This document shows, one piece after another, positions 51,227 through 59,244 of a stretch of 64,000 bases of DNA. Source of the DNA: an uncultured Bacteroidota bacterium (GTDB lineage: Bacteria > Bacteroidota > Bacteroidia > Bacteroidales > P3). Both the position numbers and the translations under genes were made by a program. Each line of letters starts with the position of its first letter. Positions within the stretch are counted from its first letter, which is position 1. The stretch is from NCBI GenBank assembly GCA_902788805.1, contig CADALO010000001.1:124001-188000 (forward strand), read 5' to 3'. A model generated the notes under the pieces. The model had not been told where the DNA came from. It did not search any database and saw nothing but the letters and a program-made list of their open reading frames with translations.

Positions 51227-51914
51227 ACTTTCCTTTTTTTTGATTGACACTACTTTTCATATATTCCACTATATAAAGCAATAACCCCCTTTCGACATCC
51301 CTTTTTCACATTTTGACACTACCCCCTCGAACAGAAATTGATGCCTAGACCATCCTTGTTATAGAGTCCAGTTTAGCCCATCCATCCTAACATTATCCGA
51401 CACCCTGAACGATAGTGATAGGGTGGAGTGGAAATAGAAAAGAAAAGGGATAGAAAGAGAAGATACAATATACCCTTTACCACCTTTCCGAAACCCTGTA
51501 AGGAACTGAAAGGGTTGAGGATGTTGAATAGAAAGAATAGAATGATTTTACCCCCCCCCCCTTAATATTTCTCAATGCTCCTTTACTATTCCTTCTACAA
51601 CCATTCCACTATACACACCTTTCTTCAATCTCTTAAACGGACATTTTCAATATCCGTTTAAAGTCTTCTCTATATCCTTTCTAACCTTCTCCTTTTTATA
51701 CTAATTACCCCCTTTTTTTACTCTCTTATAATAACAAACATCAAGTCAAAAAAAAAGGGGGTAATATATTCTACTTCAAAGACATCAAACTATATCCTCG
51801 GCATCAGGATTACGATATAGCACAGGAGGAGTTGTGGGGTCTGGTATATAAGCTCTCAACTTCCATATCTCCTCCAGGTCATCCATAAATCTGTTCGAGA
51901 ATAGTTCGGTTAGG
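51227..51914. other. Low-complexity island end with inverted repeat and short direct repeats
   Basis: No supported gene in 688 bp. Features: a C11 tract near 51551-51561, TTGACACTAC at 51244-51253 and 51313-51322, ATTCCACTATA at 51263-51273 and 51603-51613, and a perfect 16-bp inverted repeat ATTACCCCCTTTTTTT (51704-51719) with AAAAAAAGGGGGTAAT (51750-51765). Such text is common at ends or origins of mobile elements, but no function is shown. Confidence 0.6.
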
Positions 51915-51941
51915 GGTACCAAAGCGATAGAATCAAAAGAT
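51915..51941 (+). repeat. 27-bp direct repeat, right copy (attR-like)
   Basis: Identical to 44583-44609, starting GGTACCAAAGCG. Here only the left arm and loop of the tRNA terminator are present, and the sequence then changes to CCTTTTAGCC. Core DNA resumes after it. Confidence 0.88.
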
Positions 51942-52002
51942 CCTTTTAGCCTGAACCCTGGATGCAAGTGCCGTGCTGAGCAAATAAAAGGAGCGCGTAA
52001 AA

Positions 52003-52035
52003 AACGGCCTGTTCCAACGTAGGGGAGAGGCCGTT
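52003..52035 (-). terminator. Terminator of the PorE-like gene
   Basis: AACGGCCT (52003-52010) pairs with AGGCCGTT (52028-52035). On the minus strand it is followed by a T run (plus-strand TAAAAAA at 51998-52004). It lies about 35 nt after the stop at 52071. Confidence 0.8.
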
Positions 52036-52070
52036 CCTGCCTTTCGGCAATATACTATGTCGAAAAAAAA

Positions 52071-53579
52071 CTATCGCGAGAATATAAAGAATACCGTCAG
52101 TGACGACTGCGCTGCGCCGGGCAACATTGACTCTTCGACCTCGTCTTGCGCTGCTGCCGCTGAGGGTCTTGTTGTGGATGTTGCGATGGCCGACTGCGGT
52201 ACGCCTTTAGCCACTACGTATTCGTTCAATGCCCGCAGGCGCGAGTTGTTCAGTAGCGAGCAGAAAGGCTTGTCGTCGCTCTGGTCGTAGGCCGACACGA
52301 TGGTCAGCTTAAGGTGCGGGTTCTCAATCAGGAAACGGGCTATGGCGTCAACGCGTGTGCGCCCTGCCGCCGACAGTTCGCTGCTGACCGACGAGCCGAA
52401 GAGGTCGGCGTATGAATACGGAGTGTCGAGGTCAAAGCCCAGCAGGGTCACGTTGTAGTTCTCTTCAGCATAGAGGCGGTCTTCCTTGTTGCGCGAGAGG
52501 CTTAAGACTTGATTGTATACAAAGTGGTCCTGTGCCGCAAACGATAGTTCGTATTCCCTGTCTGGCTGTAGGAAAAGCGTGTATTCTCCTTCGCTGTCGC
52601 AGCGTATGACGGTCTCGTCGCGTCTGCCCCGGTTCACGGTCACTTCGGCGCCAGCCATCACTTGGCCTTTAGTGTCGGACACTTTGCCGCTCAGCCGCAC
52701 GCAGTCCAAGCGTCCGCTATAGCTGTGGAACACCTCGTTGCCTGCTGTGTCGCGGCTCAGCCACCATCCGCCGGTGCTGCCGTCCGTGGTGAAGCCAAAG
52801 TCATCGTCTGCCGAGCAGAACGGAGCCTCAAGGCTGTGTACGGCGCTGCGTCCGATGGGGTACATCATAACCGTGTCGCCTGTCTGCTCCAGCGCCACAA
52901 GGCGTGTTGCATAGAGGTCGCGCTGGCCATAGCTGTCGCCCCTGCCGTCAGAGGCAAAGATAAGGAACTCACCGTATATGGCCGGCATCGATTCGTCGCC
53001 CTCGGTGTTGATGCGATGGCCCATATTCTGTGGGTACTGCCATTCGCCGTTGCGCATCTCGCAGAACCACAGGTCGCGGCCACCAAATCCTATCGGGCAG
53101 TCGGATGCAAACACCATAGCGCGTCCGTCGGCAGAGAATATCGGGTGTTCGATGCTATACGAAAAGCCGTAAGGCTTGATGCGGCGGCTGTCGAATTTGC
53201 CCGGCTTGCGCTCATAATACTCATACAGTTGGCTTACACCCTTGGTATCGTTCTTCGTATAGTAGAACGCACCTGTCGAGGGGTGGCGCACAGCGTAGGT
53301 CATAAGAGGATCTATCGTGGTCAGGGCAGTGTCGATTTCGGGGAATCCAAGTCTGTCGCCGTAGATGCCGACAGTGAAAAGCATCCCCTCCGTTGATATG
53401 TGCAGCTTGCCGTCGAGAAAGCATATCTCATAGGTCTTGGCGGGCAGCTTGAAGCTCGACAGCAGCGTTGTCTGTACCGAGTTGTTGGCGGCACGTGGTG
53501 CCGTTGCCGTTGCAGTCTGGGCCCTAAGGCTGACGGTCGGCAGCAGGATGCATATTAGATATAGTATTGTCCTTTTCAT
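52071..53579 (-). CDS. PD40 / carboxypeptidase-regulatory / OmpA-like secreted protein (PorE-like, no TPR or lipobox)
   Basis: 502 aa. Signal peptide MKRTILYLICILLPTVSLRAQ. Residues about 60-290 are beta-propeller (PD40) repeats (HPIFSADGRAMVFASDCPIG, MPAIYGEFLIFASDGRGDSY). About 300-370 is a carboxypeptidase-regulatory-like domain (RLSGKVSDTKGQVMAGAEVT). The C-terminus (FLIENPHLKLTIVSAYDQSD, NNSRLRALNEYVVAKGV) is a degenerate OmpA peptidoglycan-binding domain. The order matches PorE of type IX secretion but lacks its TPR region and lipid Cys, so it is a relative, not proven PorE. Confidence 0.82.
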   Translation of the reverse strand: MKRTILYLICILLPTVSLRAQTATATAPRAANNSVQTTLLSSFKLPAKTYEICFLDGKLHISTEGMLFTVGIYGDRLGFPEIDTALTTIDPLMTYAVRHPSTGAFYYTKNDTKGVSQLYEYYERKPGKFDSRRIKPYGFSYSIEHPIFSADGRAMVFASDCPIGFGGRDLWFCEMRNGEWQYPQNMGHRINTEGDESMPAIYGEFLIFASDGRGDSYGQRDLYATRLVALEQTGDTVMMYPIGRSAVHSLEAPFCSADDDFGFTTDGSTGGWWLSRDTAGNEVFHSYSGRLDCVRLSGKVSDTKGQVMAGAEVTVNRGRRDETVIRCDSEGEYTLFLQPDREYELSFAAQDHFVYNQVLSLSRNKEDRLYAEENYNVTLLGFDLDTPYSYADLFGSSVSSELSAAGRTRVDAIARFLIENPHLKLTIVSAYDQSDDKPFCSLLNNSRLRALNEYVVAKGVPQSAIATSTTRPSAAAAQDEVEESMLPGAAQSSLTVFFIFSR

Positions 53580-53609
53580 CGGTGAACAGTGATTCTCTAA
53601 AAAACTCCG

Positions 53610-56066
53610 TTAAATCAATGCCAGCGGCAGCACCTGCGACATCTCGTTGATATAGTGGAACGTGAGACCCGTAAGGTAGGCCGGCGTAATATCCTCCACG
53701 TCGCGGCGGTTATCCTCGCAGAGCACGATGTCGGTGATGCCGGCACGCTTGGCGGCAAGAATCTTCTCGCGGATGCCGCCCACGGGTGTCACGGCGCCGC
53801 GCAGCGTAATCTCACCGGTCATAGCGTATTCCGGACGCACCTTGCGGCCCGTAAAGGCGCTGACCATAGCCGTAAACATCGTGATGCCTGCCGAAGGTCC
53901 GTCTTTTGGTGTGGCACCTTCGGGCACGTGGATATGGATGTTGGTGTTCTCAAACAGGTCGGCGTTGATGCCAAGGCTGGCGGCGTTGGCCTTCAGGTAT
54001 TCGTAGGCCAGCGTTGCCGACTCTTTCATCACGTCGCCCAGGTTGCCCGTCATTGTCAGGTTGCCTTTGCCCTTCGATGTGCAGGCCTCGATGTACAGTA
54101 TTGTGCCTCCAACCTGCGTCCAGGCCAGGCCTGTGACCACGGCCACGCGTGGTTTGGTGCCGCGTCGCTCGCTCTGATGGATAGGCAGACCGAGTATGGG
54201 GCGCAGCTCCTTGACGTTGATTTTCTTGTCTGCTTCCTCGCCCGATGCCACCTTGACGGCACGGTTGCGTATAATCTTGGCAATCATCTTCTCCAGCTGG
54301 CGCACGCCCGACTCGCGGGTGTAGTCCTCCACAATGCTGCGCAGCAGCTCGGTGCTGAATGTGAACGAGCCGCGTTTGAAGCCGTTGTCCTTCAGCTGGC
54401 GCGGCACAAGGTATTGCTTTGCAATCTGCAGTTTTTCCTCCATAATGTAGCCCGGCACCTCGATGATCTCCATTCGGTCGAGCAGGGCAGGGTGTATGCC
54501 TGCCGTCGTGTTGGCGGTGGCGATGAAGAGCACATTGGAAAGGTCGTATTCCACGTCGAGATAGTTGTCGTGGAACGACATATTCTGTTCGGGGTCAAGC
54601 ACTTCGAGTAGTGCCGCCATCGGGTCTCCGCTGATGTTGTTGGCCTGCACCTTGTCGATCTCGTCGAGTACAAAGACGGGGTTGCTCACCTTGGCCTTAA
54701 TCATACCGTTGATGATACGGCCCGGCATAGAGCCCACGTAGGTGCGGCGATGGCCGCGTATCTCGGCCTCGTCGTGCACGCCACCCAGAGCTATGCGCAC
54801 ATATTCGCGTCCCAAGGCCGACGCAATCGATTTGCCTAACGAAGTCTTGCCCGTGCCCGGAGGTCCTACAAGGCACAGCACTGGCGACTTGCGCTGGTCG
54901 GTCAGGTTCAGGACTGCCATCATCTCCAGTATGCGTTCCTTCACCTTCTCCAGGCCGAAGTGGTTGCTGTCAAGGCATTTGCGAGCCTTGGCCATATCTG
55001 TGTTGAATGTGCCGCGGTGCAGCCACGGCAGGTCAAGCATAACGTTCAGGTAGTTCAGCTCCACGCTATAGTCGGACGAGAACTGGGCAATGCGCGTCAG
55101 TTTCTCCAGCTCGTGCTCGAAGTGGGCGCCCACTTCCGCGGGCCACTCCATCTTGGCGGCACGTTCGCGCAGCTGTTTGATGTCGGCGTTGTTCGACGAG
55201 CCTCCCAGCTCCTCTTGTATGACGTGCATCTGCTGGTTGAGGAAGTACTCGCGTTGCTGGCGGTCCATCGTGACGCGCGTCTTCTCCTGTATCTCGTGGC
55301 GCAGCTCTTCCATCGAAGCCAGGCCGCGTATGTGGCTTATCAAGGCCATAATGCGGTCCGAATAGGAGGACATCTCCAGCAGTTTTTGCTTCTGGGGTAT
55401 GTCGATGTCAATCTGCGACGCTATGAAGTTCACCAGCATCCGCGTGCCTCGTATCTCCTTGAGGGTCTTGATGGTTATATCGCCAGGATTGACCGACTTG
55501 AGGAATGCCGAATATTTGCGCATAAGGATGCGGGCCGATTCATTGTCGTCCTTGGTCAGGGCTGCTGTCGTGTCGGCGTTCTCTGCCGGCTGCTTCTCGC
55601 CCATAAGGTAAGGCTTGGTCGACACAATCTCGCCCAGACGGAAGCAGTTGCTGCCGCGCAGTATGCCGATCACGTCGTCGTTGGGCATATCTATCACCTT
55701 CACCACCTGCGCCAGACAGCCGATGTCGTACAGGTCTGAGCGTGCGGGAATATCGGTGTAGTCGTTGCGCTGCGTCACCACACCTATATATTCGCCCGAC
55801 TCTGCCACCTTGCGCAGCAGCTTGAGCGACATATCGCGTGTAACGTTGATGGGCGTTATCGTGCCTGGAAACAGCACATTGCCCGTCATCGGAAGGATGG
55901 GTATTATGTCGGGGCATTCAGGGTTGCTCTCGAAAAGGAACTCCTCCACGTTGCCGTTGTCGGACATCGGCAGCACTTCAATCACTGCTGAACTCGCATT
56001 GGCACAGCGTGCCACATCAGTAAATAACTCGTCAATATAATTGTTGCTCATACTCTCTTTTTGCAT
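53610..56066 (-). CDS. lon: ATP-dependent protease Lon
   Basis: 818 aa. The N-terminal LON substrate domain begins PILPMTGNVLFPGTITPINV. AAA+ motifs are GPPGTGKTSLGKSIA and PVFVLDEIDKV. The Ser-Lys protease dyad is Ser near residue 722 in TPKDGPSAGITMF and Lys near 765 in GIREKILAAKRAG. It degrades misfolded and regulatory proteins in the cytoplasm. Alternative ATG at codon 6 (MSNNYIDEL). The PorE-like gene follows 30 nt downstream. A terminator separates it from rpmE2. Confidence 0.96.
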   Translation of the reverse strand: MQKESMSNNYIDELFTDVARCANASSAVIEVLPMSDNGNVEEFLFESNPECPDIIPILPMTGNVLFPGTITPINVTRDMSLKLLRKVAESGEYIGVVTQRNDYTDIPARSDLYDIGCLAQVVKVIDMPNDDVIGILRGSNCFRLGEIVSTKPYLMGEKQPAENADTTAALTKDDNESARILMRKYSAFLKSVNPGDITIKTLKEIRGTRMLVNFIASQIDIDIPQKQKLLEMSSYSDRIMALISHIRGLASMEELRHEIQEKTRVTMDRQQREYFLNQQMHVIQEELGGSSNNADIKQLRERAAKMEWPAEVGAHFEHELEKLTRIAQFSSDYSVELNYLNVMLDLPWLHRGTFNTDMAKARKCLDSNHFGLEKVKERILEMMAVLNLTDQRKSPVLCLVGPPGTGKTSLGKSIASALGREYVRIALGGVHDEAEIRGHRRTYVGSMPGRIINGMIKAKVSNPVFVLDEIDKVQANNISGDPMAALLEVLDPEQNMSFHDNYLDVEYDLSNVLFIATANTTAGIHPALLDRMEIIEVPGYIMEEKLQIAKQYLVPRQLKDNGFKRGSFTFSTELLRSIVEDYTRESGVRQLEKMIAKIIRNRAVKVASGEEADKKINVKELRPILGLPIHQSERRGTKPRVAVVTGLAWTQVGGTILYIEACTSKGKGNLTMTGNLGDVMKESATLAYEYLKANAASLGINADLFENTNIHIHVPEGATPKDGPSAGITMFTAMVSAFTGRKVRPEYAMTGEITLRGAVTPVGGIREKILAAKRAGITDIVLCEDNRRDVEDITPAYLTGLTFHYINEMSQVLPLALI

Positions 56067-56154
56067 TCATAACTTCCGCACTCGGCGGCAAAAAACACAA
56101 TCTTTTACGACACACCCTGCCAAAAGGTTTCGTTTAGGAACCAAAAAACAATAA

Positions 56155-56181
56155 AAAAAGCTCTTCATCGAAGAGCTTTTT
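56155..56181 (-). terminator. Terminator of rpmE2
   Basis: 12-bp stem AAAAAGCTCTTC (56155-56166) and GAAGAGCTTTTT (56170-56181) with a 3-nt loop, between the L31 gene and lon. Confidence 0.9.
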
Positions 56182-56204
56182 CCTAACATTTAACCTAAAA
56201 CAAA

Positions 56205-56468
56205 CTACTTATTATTCTTGTTGTATCTTTTGTACTTGCTCATAAACTTATCAACACGTCCAGCGGTGTCAACCAGTTTCAGCTTGCCAGTGAAGTAGGG
56301 ATGCGAGGTGTTCGAAATCTCAAGCTTCACAACGTCATACTCATTGCCGTCGGTGTAGACGACTTTCTCTTTGGTGTTGGCACAGCTCTTGGTGAGGATC
56401 ATAGTGTCGTTCGACATATCTTTGAACACAACGAGTCTGTAATTCGAGGGGTGGATTCCTTGTTTCAT
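56205..56468 (-). CDS. rpmE2: Ribosomal protein L31, type B
   Basis: 87 aa, a 50S subunit protein. MKQGIHPSNYRLVVFKDMSN and SNTSHPYFTGKLKLVDTAGR, with the C-terminal MSKYKRYNKNNK, are diagnostic. It lacks the CxxC zinc site, so it is the C-minus (type B) form. A -7 box TACTTTTG lies at 56562-56555 on the minus strand, giving a leader of about 80 nt. Confidence 0.96.
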   Translation of the reverse strand: MKQGIHPSNYRLVVFKDMSNDTMILTKSCANTKEKVVYTDGNEYDVVKLEISNTSHPYFTGKLKLVDTAGRVDKFMSKYKRYNKNNK

Positions 56469-56554
56469 TTCTTTGATTTTTTTGCCGTTTTAAACAGTGG
56501 TTTTGTAAACGATTGTTATAAAAAAAATACTATTTTCTGTTCAATTTGAGTTTG

Positions 56555-56562
56555 CAAAAGTA
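56555..56562 (-). promoter_or_regulatory. -7 box of the rpmE2 promoter
   Basis: Minus-strand TACTTTTG followed by GCAAACTC, matching the TAnnTTTG consensus. Confidence 0.6.
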
Positions 56563-56700
56563 CACACATTTTCCGAACTGGCAAAATTATTTTGTGCCTT
56601 TGGCTGAAAAAACTTTACAACACTCTGGTTGTCAGTGGTATCTGTGTGCGATTAATTTGCTTTCCGCTTGTGTCCGTCGCCGTTTGTCGGCAGGCAGGCA

Positions 56701-57459
56701 TCAGTCAAAATACGAAATTTGACGTGTGATTACTTGGTACAGATAGCCCTCTGTCGGGGTGACGTGATAGACGTAGGCCTTGACCCAGTTGCCTTCCTCG
56801 TCATAGTAATAAGTATAGAGGAACGCCTGGCGCAGCTCTGTAAGGTAGTACGAGCATCGCTCGGCCAGGAATCCGTCGGTGTCGAAGCGGAACTTCTCGG
56901 TGCCCTTGTAGATGCCGTTCTCGCCCTCGGTGAAGGTGGCCAGCGAGCGGAAGCCGGCGTCGTTGTACTCGTAGGTCGTCGTTGCCAGCAGGGTGTCCCT
57001 CTCGTCCAGCACCGACAGCTTCTTCAGGCGGTCGTTCTTGTCAAAATAGTAGACCGTGCGCTCCACCATCGAGTCGGCTATGCCCATCATTTCGGCAACT
57101 ATGGTGCGGTTCTTCTTGTCGTATTTGTATTCCGACTGCGACAGCAGCTCGCTGTAAGGCTCGTGGGTGCGGATGTCCTTCACCAAGCGGTTTTTCTTGT
57201 CATAGCTGTAGCTGACAATGATGACGGGGTTGCCCATCGTGTCGTAGTAGGTGTTCTGCGTGAAGTAGCCCTGTCGGTTGAAGTTCTTGCGGACGGGCTG
57301 GCTGACAATGCGTCCCTGTGGGGTGCGAACCGTGGTCAGCACCGACTTGACGTTGCCCTTCAAGTGCTCTTCCTGAATGTCGGGAATGAAGTGCTGTGCC
57401 CGGACCATACCGCCGAGCGATACCAACAATGCCGTGAGTATTAAAACCTTACATTTCAT
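56701..57459 (-). CDS. Secreted YD/RHS-like repeat protein
   Basis: 252 aa from the ATG at 57459. The frame extends 8 codons upstream over the -7 box and is rejected. Signal peptide MKCKVLILTALLVSLGGMVRAQ. After HLKGNVKSVLTT there are repeats of the Y-x-Y-D-K-K-N-R type (YSYDKKNRLVKDI, YKYDKKNRTIVAE, YYFDKNDRLKKLS, YEYNDAGFRSLAT). It shares start motif and repeat style with the island lipoprotein at 46580. No lipobox. Function unknown. Confidence 0.8.
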   Translation of the reverse strand: MKCKVLILTALLVSLGGMVRAQHFIPDIQEEHLKGNVKSVLTTVRTPQGRIVSQPVRKNFNRQGYFTQNTYYDTMGNPVIIVSYSYDKKNRLVKDIRTHEPYSELLSQSEYKYDKKNRTIVAEMMGIADSMVERTVYYFDKNDRLKKLSVLDERDTLLATTTYEYNDAGFRSLATFTEGENGIYKGTEKFRFDTDGFLAERCSYYLTELRQAFLYTYYYDEEGNWVKAYVYHVTPTEGYLYQVITRQISYFD

Positions 57460-57480
57460 AATGCGTATTCTTTGAAAATG

Positions 57481-57488
57481 CAAAGATA
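57481..57488 (-). promoter_or_regulatory. -7 box of the YD-repeat gene
   Basis: Minus-strand TATCTTTG followed by CATTTTC. The start codon lies about 21 nt downstream, a very short leader. Confidence 0.6.
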
Positions 57489-57558
57489 CAACTTTTTTTT
57501 ATTTTGCACGTTGCAAAACTTTATTTCGAAATGAGGTGCCGAACGGCCCCGAAAAACG

Positions 57559-57701
57559 CCTATTGAAAACCAGTGCGTTACAAGGACATCTTCGTTCGTT
57601 GTCCAGTTGTTGTCCAGTTGTTGTCCAGTCGTTGTCCAGTCATTGACTGGACAACGACTGGACAACGAGCGGACAACGAGCGGACAACGGACGGTGTTGG
57701 T
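57559..57701. repeat. 11-bp palindromic array A3 with a different unit
   Basis: TGTCCA at 57600, 57611, 57622 and 57633 (11-bp steps), then a 15-bp central step to TGGACA at 57648, then 57659, 57670 and 57681 (the last two CGGACA). The flank CCTATTGAAAACCAG (57559-57573) is the exact reverse complement of the A1 flank, and GTGTTGGT (57694-57701) matches the other A flank. Same frame and flanks as A1/A2, but the unit is TTGTCCAG-based instead of TTGTACAA. It fills the gap between the divergent YD-repeat gene and glmM. Confidence 0.85.
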
Positions 57702-57788
57702 GCGGTACGGAAACGGAGTTTGGAGGGTGTAAATATTGCCTGTTCCGGTTATTTTGTCACGCGGAAAAGCAAATTAAAATATTTTTCG

Positions 57789-57796
57789 TACATTTG
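57789..57796 (+). promoter_or_regulatory. -7 box of the glmM promoter
   Basis: TACATTTG matching TAnnTTTG, 46 nt before the ATG at 57843. Confidence 0.6.
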
Positions 57797-57842
57797 CAAT
57801 TTGAACCGTAATTTGATTATTAACGCAAAATATTGAACCATA

Positions 57843-59228
57843 ATGTCTTTAATTAAATCCATCTCTGGTATTCGCGGCACCATTGGCGGTCCCGCAGGCG
57901 AGGGCCTGAGCCCTATCGATGTCGTTAAATTCACTTCGGCTTTTGCCACCTTCTTGCAGCGCAGGCAGCCCGGCAAGCGTCTTGCACTCGTTGTCGGTCG
58001 CGATGCCCGTCTGTCGGGCGCTATGGTCGACCGTTTGGTTGTAGGCACCCTTATCGGTATGGGCATCGACGTCATCGAGACCGGCCTTTCCACGACGCCG
58101 ACCACCGAGATGACCGTTATCGACAAGAAGGCTGACGGCGGCATTATCATCACCGCCTCGCACAACCCGAAGCACTGGAACGCCCTGAAGCTGCTCAACG
58201 CCAAGGGCGAGTTCATCGACGCCGCCGAGGGCAACGAGGTGCTGCGCCTGGCCGAGAGCGATGAGATCCGTTTCGCCGAGGTCGACGACCTGGGTACCGT
58301 CACTGAGGATTTCAACACCATCGACGCCCACATCGAGCGCGTGCTGGCTCTGCCGCTGGTCGACAAAGAGGCCATTGCCAAGGCCGGTTTCCGCATTGCC
58401 GTCGACGCTGTCAACTCTACGGGCGGCATCGCCATTCCGCGACTGCTGCGTGCGCTGGGCGTGAAGGATGTAGTGGAGCTCAACTGCGAGCCCACGGGCC
58501 ATTTTGCCCACAATCCCGAGCCTATACCGCAGAACCTCACCGAGATAGCTACCGCCGTGCCCGCCCAGAAGTGTGACCTGGGCATCGTGGTCGACCCCGA
58601 TGTTGACCGTTTGGCGCTGGTGTGCGAGACGGGCGAGATGTTCGGCGAGGAGTATACCCTTGTGTCCGTGGCAGAGTATGTGCTGCGCCACACGCCAGGC
58701 AACACCGTCAGCAATATGTCGTCGACACGCGCACTGCGCGACGTCACCGAGCAGATGGGCTACAAATACGCAGCCTCGGCAGTTGGCGAGGTCAACGTGA
58801 CCACGCTGATGAAAGAGACCAACGCCGTGATAGGCGGCGAGGGCAACGGCGGCGTCATCTATCCTGCGCTGCACTATGGCCGCGACGCTCTTGTCGGCGT
58901 GGCTCTGTTCCTCACCAATATGGCACAGCGTGGCCTGAAGGCTTCGCAGCTGCGTGCCACCTATCCCGACTACGTTATCTCGAAGAACCGCAAGGACCTT
59001 ACGCCCGATATGGACGTCGACGCCATACTGCGCCAGATGGCCGAGAAGTACAAACACGAGCAGGTAAGCACCATCGACGGCGTGAAGATTGACTTTGCCG
59101 ACAGCTGGGCGCACCTGCGCAAGTCGAACACTGAGCCCATCATCCGCATCTACTGTGAGGCGCATACCACTGAACAGGCCGACGCCCTGGCGCAGAAGAT
59201 TATCGCCGACATCGAAGGGCTGATGTAA
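57843..59228 (+). CDS. glmM: Phosphoglucosamine mutase
   Basis: 461 aa. It converts glucosamine-6-phosphate to glucosamine-1-phosphate for UDP-GlcNAc, feeding murein and lipid A. Start SISGIRGTIGG, active-site phosphoserine in IIITASHNPKHWN (near residue 100), metal loop DPDVDRLAL, sugar loop GGEGNGGVIYP, and phosphate loop RKSNTEPIIRIY. The alpha-phosphohexomutase family also includes phosphomannomutases. The Bacteroidota GlmM form is the best fit. The SUMF1 lipoprotein follows 16 nt later. Confidence 0.9.
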   Translation: MSLIKSISGIRGTIGGPAGEGLSPIDVVKFTSAFATFLQRRQPGKRLALVVGRDARLSGAMVDRLVVGTLIGMGIDVIETGLSTTPTTEMTVIDKKADGGIIITASHNPKHWNALKLLNAKGEFIDAAEGNEVLRLAESDEIRFAEVDDLGTVTEDFNTIDAHIERVLALPLVDKEAIAKAGFRIAVDAVNSTGGIAIPRLLRALGVKDVVELNCEPTGHFAHNPEPIPQNLTEIATAVPAQKCDLGIVVDPDVDRLALVCETGEMFGEEYTLVSVAEYVLRHTPGNTVSNMSSTRALRDVTEQMGYKYAASAVGEVNVTTLMKETNAVIGGEGNGGVIYPALHYGRDALVGVALFLTNMAQRGLKASQLRATYPDYVISKNRKDLTPDMDVDAILRQMAEKYKHEQVSTIDGVKIDFADSWAHLRKSNTEPIIRIYCEAHTTEQADALAQKIIADIEGLM

Positions 59229-59244
59229 TTTGACACCGAAACCG

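Larger units (their letters stand above)
44583..51941. mobile_element. 7.36-kb genomic island integrated at tRNA-Glu
   Basis: Bounded by the 27-bp direct repeat, one copy of which is the 3' end of tRNA-Glu. The interior is more AT-rich than both sides and holds envelope and membrane proteins of unknown function plus two small minus-strand genes. I find no integrase, relaxase or transposase, so the element is either a relic or moved in trans. The classical tRNA-site pattern supports the call. The repeat is the evidence, and the direction of events is inferred. Confidence 0.75.

Noticed and set aside
44583..51941. A simple tandem tRNA duplication as the origin of the 27-bp repeat
   Set aside because: The right copy has only the last tRNA bases plus terminator and no T arm, and AT-rich accessory genes fill the space. 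An island fits better, though duplication is not fully excluded.
51785..51967. 60-codon minus-strand frame across the right att copy
   Set aside because: Part of it is the translated att repeat (the same SFDSIALVP text occurs at the left copy). The rest has no recognised homologue. It could be a gene remnant but I cannot support it.
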